From JBCDBL01 sp039183635 (GTDB lineage: Bacteria > Pseudomonadota > Alphaproteobacteria > Caulobacterales > Parvularculaceae): 36,777 nt of DNA. Below the pieces are notes generated by a model. The model made no database searches and was not told the DNA's origin. It saw nothing but the letters and a program-made list of their open reading frames with translations. Within the stretch, counting starts at the first letter, position 1. Every line of letters begins with the position of its first letter. The position numbers and the translations under genes are program-made. Location: NCBI GenBank assembly GCA_039183635.1, contig JBCDBL010000024.1, positions 1 through 36,777 on the forward strand. The letters run 5' to 3'. Positions 33,278 through 36,777 of the stretch are shown in pieces.

Positions 33278-34803
33278 GCCAGGCCGTCTTCCTTCCAGTA
33301 CCGTTTTTTAAGCTCGCCTTTTAACAGCTTGCCTGCGTCTGAATGCGGCAACTGATCGACGAAGTCTACCGATTTAGGGCATTTTACATGCGAGATGTGT
33401 GTGCGGCAGTGCGCGATCAGGTCTTTTTCCGTTGCATCCGGATCTGTGCTCGGGCGCCGCAACTGGACGACCGCTTTTACTTCTTCGCCAAATTCGCGGT
33501 TCGGCGCGCTGATGACGGCGACGTCTGCGACGTCCTCATGGGCGCGAAGAATATCTTCGATTTCCTTCGGATATATATTGACCCCGCCGGAATTGATCGT
33601 GAAGGACTTGCGGTCAGTCAAGTACAAATACCCATCCTCGTCCAGGCTGCCGATATCGCCGAGGGTGACCCAGCCTTGCGCATTCGCCGCCGCCGCCGTT
33701 TTTTCAGGATCGTTGTAATATTCGAAAGCCGGGCCATTGGCGAAATAGATCTCGCCGACCTCGCCCGCCGGTAGTTCCGATCCGTCTTTGCCGATAATAT
33801 GCGGCTCCCCGATAATGGCGCGGCCGACCGAGCCTTTACGAGAGAGCCATTCTTCGCTGGTGATATAGGTAACGCCGACGCCTTCGGTACTGCCATAATA
33901 TTCACATACGATCGGCCCGAACCAATTAATCGCGGTTTGTTTCAGATCGATCGGGCAAGGCGCTGCGGCGTGTACAATGATTTTCAGGCTGGATAGATCG
34001 TATTTTTCGCGGATGTTGTCCGGCAAATCAACGAGACGGCGCATCATCGTCGGCACCAGTTGCACATGCGTCACCTGATAACGCTCCACCGCCGCGAGCA
34101 TGCGTTCGGCGTCGAACTTCTCCATGGCTAAGACTGTGCCGCCGATCCGGTGGATGGCCATGACGCAGCGCAGAGGCGCCGCATGGTAAAGCGGCGCTGG
34201 CGATAGGTAGACGGTCGTCTCGTCCATGCCGTAATAGTCCTGGTAGATTGGACTTAAGCGTTCCTGACCGAACGGTGTCGCGTTTGTAGGCCGTATGACG
34301 CCTTTGGGTTTGCCGGTGGTGCCGGACGAATACAGCATGGAAGAGCCTTCATACTCCTCCTCCGACGGGGTGGACGGATAATTTTCTGCATTCGCCTCAA
34401 GGCTTAAAAAGCCGTCTTGTTCGCCCTCGACGTTGACCCAGTGACGTACGCGGTCAAGCCGCGTTTTGAGACCGCGCCACATATCCGCAAAACGCGGGCT
34501 TGTCGCGACAAGGATGGCATCGCAATTGTCAGTGATATAGGCGGCTTCGTCGGCTTTCAGGTGTGAAGCGATCAGCGTGTAATAAAGACCGCACCTTTGC
34601 GCAGCCCAGCAAAGTGAAACCAATTCGCACCGGTTTTCCAGCATGAAGGCGATATGATCTCCTCTTTTTAGGCCGAGGCTGCGAAACCAGTTTGCGGTCC
34701 GGAGGGAAGCGTCTTCCAGTTCGTCATAGGAGAGCGCCGCACCCCCTAAAAGCTGAAACGCAGTTTTCTCTGGATTGATGACGGTGCGGCAGATCGTGTT
34801 CAT
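33268..34803 (-). CDS. Acyl-CoA synthetase (AMP-forming)
   Basis: The 511-residue protein has the adenylate-forming motifs: SSGTTGKPKG (159-168), EYYGSTEGVG (around 304-313), the Asp in TLGDIG, DRK followed by GGVNIYPKEIE, and the C-terminal catalytic Lys in DAGKLLKGEL. It activates a carboxylic acid to an acyl-AMP and then an acyl-CoA, the entry step of the pathway. First gene of the operon; its stop overlaps the next start. The acid cannot be identified from the sequence. Confidence 0.92.
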   Translation of the reverse strand: MNTICRTVINPEKTAFQLLGGAALSYDELEDASLRTANWFRSLGLKRGDHIAFMLENRCELVSLCWAAQRCGLYYTLIASHLKADEAAYITDNCDAILVATSPRFADMWRGLKTRLDRVRHWVNVEGEQDGFLSLEANAENYPSTPSEEEYEGSSMLYSSGTTGKPKGVIRPTNATPFGQERLSPIYQDYYGMDETTVYLSPAPLYHAAPLRCVMAIHRIGGTVLAMEKFDAERMLAAVERYQVTHVQLVPTMMRRLVDLPDNIREKYDLSSLKIIVHAAAPCPIDLKQTAINWFGPIVCEYYGSTEGVGVTYITSEEWLSRKGSVGRAIIGEPHIIGKDGSELPAGEVGEIYFANGPAFEYYNDPEKTAAAANAQGWVTLGDIGSLDEDGYLYLTDRKSFTINSGGVNIYPKEIEDILRAHEDVADVAVISAPNREFGEEVKAVVQLRRPSTDPDATEKDLIAHCRTHISHVKCPKSVDFVDQLPHSDAGKLLKGELKKRYWKEDGLACQ

Positions 34804-34902
34804 GGCGTCAGATGGACCGAAACGGGCGTTATCCTTAACGGTTATGTTTGTTTAGAAGTTTGTTGGCCGCAGGTCTAAACGATAGCATGTGGACCACGAA
34901 CT

Positions 34903-34914
34903 TACTATATAGTA
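34903..34914. promoter_or_regulatory. Palindrome TACTATATAGTA between divergent operons
   Basis: A 12-base perfect palindrome in the 154-base gap between the ligase operon and the aldehyde dehydrogenase gene. A second, looser pair GGTC/GACC lies at about 34872-34895. A divergent gap with palindromes is a plausible operator for one regulator of both sides, such as a TetR-type protein, none of which is encoded here. The AT core may also be a -10 element. Confidence 0.4.
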
Positions 34915-34957
34915 GAAATACCGACTGTAAAGAAAATGACGGTGAGGGAACGCGAAG

Positions 34958-36367
34958 ATGCCCGATTACAGCTTACTCATTGACGGTCAACTGATTGAAA
35001 CGGAACGCTCGTTTCCCGTCGTCAACCCGGCGACGGAGGAGGTGATTGCAGCCTGCCCTCTAGCGGAAGAAGCGGATCTTGACGTCGCCGTAAAGGCCGC
35101 GCGCAAGGCCCAGCTGCTTTGGGCCGCAACGCCATACGCCAAGCGCCAAGAAACCCTGGTCGCCATTGCAGATGTTATTAAAGACCATAAAGAAGAATTG
35201 GCGAAACTGCTTGTGCAGGAACAGGGCAAGCCCTTGTTCGATGCGTTAGCGGAAATTTCCGGCGCCGAATACTACACGCGCTATTACGCTTCCCTTGAGT
35301 TGCCCGTACGCGTCGTCGAGGACAATGAAAGGCAGCGGGTTGAAGAGCATCGCAAGCCGCTCGGCGTCGTCGCGGGGATCGTGCCCTGGAATTACCCGTT
35401 TATGATCGCCGTTTATAAACTCGCTCCGGCGATTTTGGCGGGCAACGCGTTCATTTTGAAGCCGGCGCCCACGACGTCGCTGACGGCGTTGAGGTTCGGC
35501 GCGTTGATACAGGGCGTTGTCCCCAAAGGCGTCGTTCAAATATTATCCGACAACAATAATCTCGGCCCGTTGATCACGTCGCATGCTGAGATCGCGAAAA
35601 TAAGCTTTACCGGGTCGACGGCGACCGGCAAAGCGATCATGCGCAGCGGTGCGGACACGCTAAAACGGTTGACGCTTGAGCTTGGCGGCAACGACGCTGC
35701 AATCGTTTTGGCGGATGTCGATCTCGACGTCGTCGCCCCGAGACTTTACGCCTTCGCCTTCTCCAACGCCGGTCAGGTGTGTGTTGCGATCAAACGGCTC
35801 TATGTCCATGACGACATCTATGACGATGTCTGCGCCAGGCTGGCGGCGCTTGCGGAAAAGGTGACCGTCGGCGACGGCATGCAGGACGGCGTGCGCATGG
35901 GGCCGCTGCAAAACAAAATGCAGTTTGAAAAGGTTCTGTCTCTCATCGACGCTGTAAAGAAGGGCGAGGGGGATATTCTGACCGGCGGCGAGAGGCTCGG
36001 AGAGAAGGGCTATTTCATCAAACCGACCATTGTCAGCAATGTTCGCGAGGGCTCGCCGCTCGTCGACGAGGAGGCGTTCGGCCCCGTCCTGCCGGTTATT
36101 CGCTATACCGACATTGAGGATGTCATAGAACGTGCGAATACCTCCTCCTACGGCCTCGGCGCATCGGTATGGTCCTCCGACACGCAGCGTGCGACAGAGA
36201 TTGCGCGGCGTCTCGATTCAGGCACGGTCTGGGTGAATCAGCACATGATTCTCGGGCCGAACATTCCGCTGCGCGGCGCCAAACAGTCGGGCGTCGGCGT
36301 CGAGAATGCGGTCGAAGGATTTTATGAATACACCTCGCCGCAGATCATCAACATCGCCAAAGTCTAG
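34958..36367 (+). CDS. NAD(P)-dependent aldehyde dehydrogenase
   Basis: The 469-residue protein has catalytic Cys275 (AGQVCVAIKRL), general base Glu241 (LELGGND), Asn145 in VPWNYPF, and the cofactor motif FTGSTATG at 218-225. The Rossmann and catalytic domains are complete. It oxidises an aldehyde to an acid; next to the divergent acyl-CoA ligase this would supply the acid to be activated. The stop overlaps the remains of an IS481 transposase read from the other strand. No ligand for a specific aldehyde can be inferred. Confidence 0.94.
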   Translation: MPDYSLLIDGQLIETERSFPVVNPATEEVIAACPLAEEADLDVAVKAARKAQLLWAATPYAKRQETLVAIADVIKDHKEELAKLLVQEQGKPLFDALAEISGAEYYTRYYASLELPVRVVEDNERQRVEEHRKPLGVVAGIVPWNYPFMIAVYKLAPAILAGNAFILKPAPTTSLTALRFGALIQGVVPKGVVQILSDNNNLGPLITSHAEIAKISFTGSTATGKAIMRSGADTLKRLTLELGGNDAAIVLADVDLDVVAPRLYAFAFSNAGQVCVAIKRLYVHDDIYDDVCARLAALAEKVTVGDGMQDGVRMGPLQNKMQFEKVLSLIDAVKKGEGDILTGGERLGEKGYFIKPTIVSNVREGSPLVDEEAFGPVLPVIRYTDIEDVIERANTSSYGLGASVWSSDTQRATEIARRLDSGTVWVNQHMILGPNIPLRGAKQSGVGVENAVEGFYEYTSPQIINIAKV

Positions 36368-36777
36368 CTGTGGCGCCTCAACAGGTTGTCCCGATTTAAG
36401 CCTAGTCGAGAGATTGGCGTTTTGTCTTTAATGCCGCCATGGGGTCGATGCCAATTATAAAGGTGCGACCATAAGGGCAAGTCGGCGGCGCGTTCATCTG
36501 AGGTGTTGTACGCACGGGCGTAAGCCCATTCTCTGGGTGCGGTCTGGATGAAGCGTTCGGCCTTGCCGTTGGTTTTGGGCGTGTACGGTTTTGTTCTGAT
36601 GTGCTTGGTCTTCAGATCGCGACAGGCTTTGGCGAACGCCTTGCACCTTATAACGCGCCAGCCATTTGCGCGCCGTCCGCGGGCAAACGCCTGCGGCGCG
36701 GGCGGCGGCCTGCGGCGTCTTGCCCGCTCAGCATCATCTTCACTATCCGTTCTCGACCCAGCGGCGTTAAACGAGCA
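36364..36777 (-). pseudogene. IS481-family transposase remnant with internal deletion, cut by the window edge
   Basis: The minus strand starts at the window edge with ARLTPLGRERIVKMM, the HTH part of an IS481-type transposase. After a frame break it gives CPRTARKWLARYKV. It then jumps straight to FAKACRDLKTKHIRTKPYTP, KTNGKAERFIQT and YNWHRPHGGIKDK, ending in NLLRRHS with a stop at 36364. The middle of the protein, including the first two catalytic acidic residues, is missing (roughly 170 residues by comparison with the family). It cannot be active. The 410 bases to the right of the aldehyde dehydrogenase hold only this remnant. Confidence 0.85.

Overview
The window is a stretch of an alphaproteobacterial chromosome. 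The case rests on a CtrA-type cell-cycle response regulator ending in an Ala-Ala tail, beside fliI/fliJ and preceded by GANTC and TTAA motifs. It is supported by a purC gene divergent from a DUF1476 (ATP synthase zeta-like) gene, a class A RNase P RNA, and many short palindromic intergenic repeats of alphaproteobacterial style. A Caulobacterales, Hyphomonadales or Parvularculales relative is plausible, but the sequence alone does not settle the genus.

Layout. (1) About 1-6424 is one end of an integrated mobile element. It holds a partial gene with a C-terminal ribbon-helix-helix-like segment, two identical 14-bp palindromes over a promoter, two membrane proteins, a VirD4/TraG-like ATPase with a degenerate P-loop and no obvious membrane anchor, two small ORFs, and a large serine recombinase. 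The recombinase reading frame ends inside the 3' part of a tRNA-Ile2(CAU) gene on the opposite strand, so that tRNA is almost certainly the attachment site. The other end lies outside the window. (2) 6556-8383 has an orphan MoxR ATPase, rnpB and repeats. (3) 8384-17489 is mixed core: a large membrane/glycosidase fusion, a porin, purC, a DUF1476 protein, an SDR, a DoxX-like protein, a YajQ-family protein and a LysE exporter. (4) 17626-20680 has fliI-fliJ and divergent ctrA with a strong terminator. (5) 20703-23749 has a palindromic element, a multicopper oxidase and purB. (6) 23752-36777 is an acyl-CoA catabolic region dotted with decayed genes.

The main metabolic unit is a five-gene minus-strand operon (34803 down to 28783): acyl-CoA ligase, a KASIII/HMG-CoA-synthase-like protein with a fused OB-fold, an SCP2-type thiolase, a multifunctional-enzyme-type SDR and a MaoC hydratase. 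Together these can activate an acid and take it through hydration, dehydrogenation and thiolysis. A stand-alone acyl-CoA dehydrogenase and a divergent aldehyde dehydrogenase lie close by. The substrate is unknown; branched, steroid-side-chain or terpenoid acids are an inference from gene families only. Remnants of another acyl-CoA dehydrogenase, another SDR, a CPBP protease and an IS481 transposase show that the region has been remodelled.

A mosaic family of intergenic repeats runs through the core. Two 103-bp copies (11585 and 15641) read as identical, two more are diverged (7514, 28720), and related hairpins sit beside them. At three genes the terminal TAAAG of a repeat supplies the stop codon.
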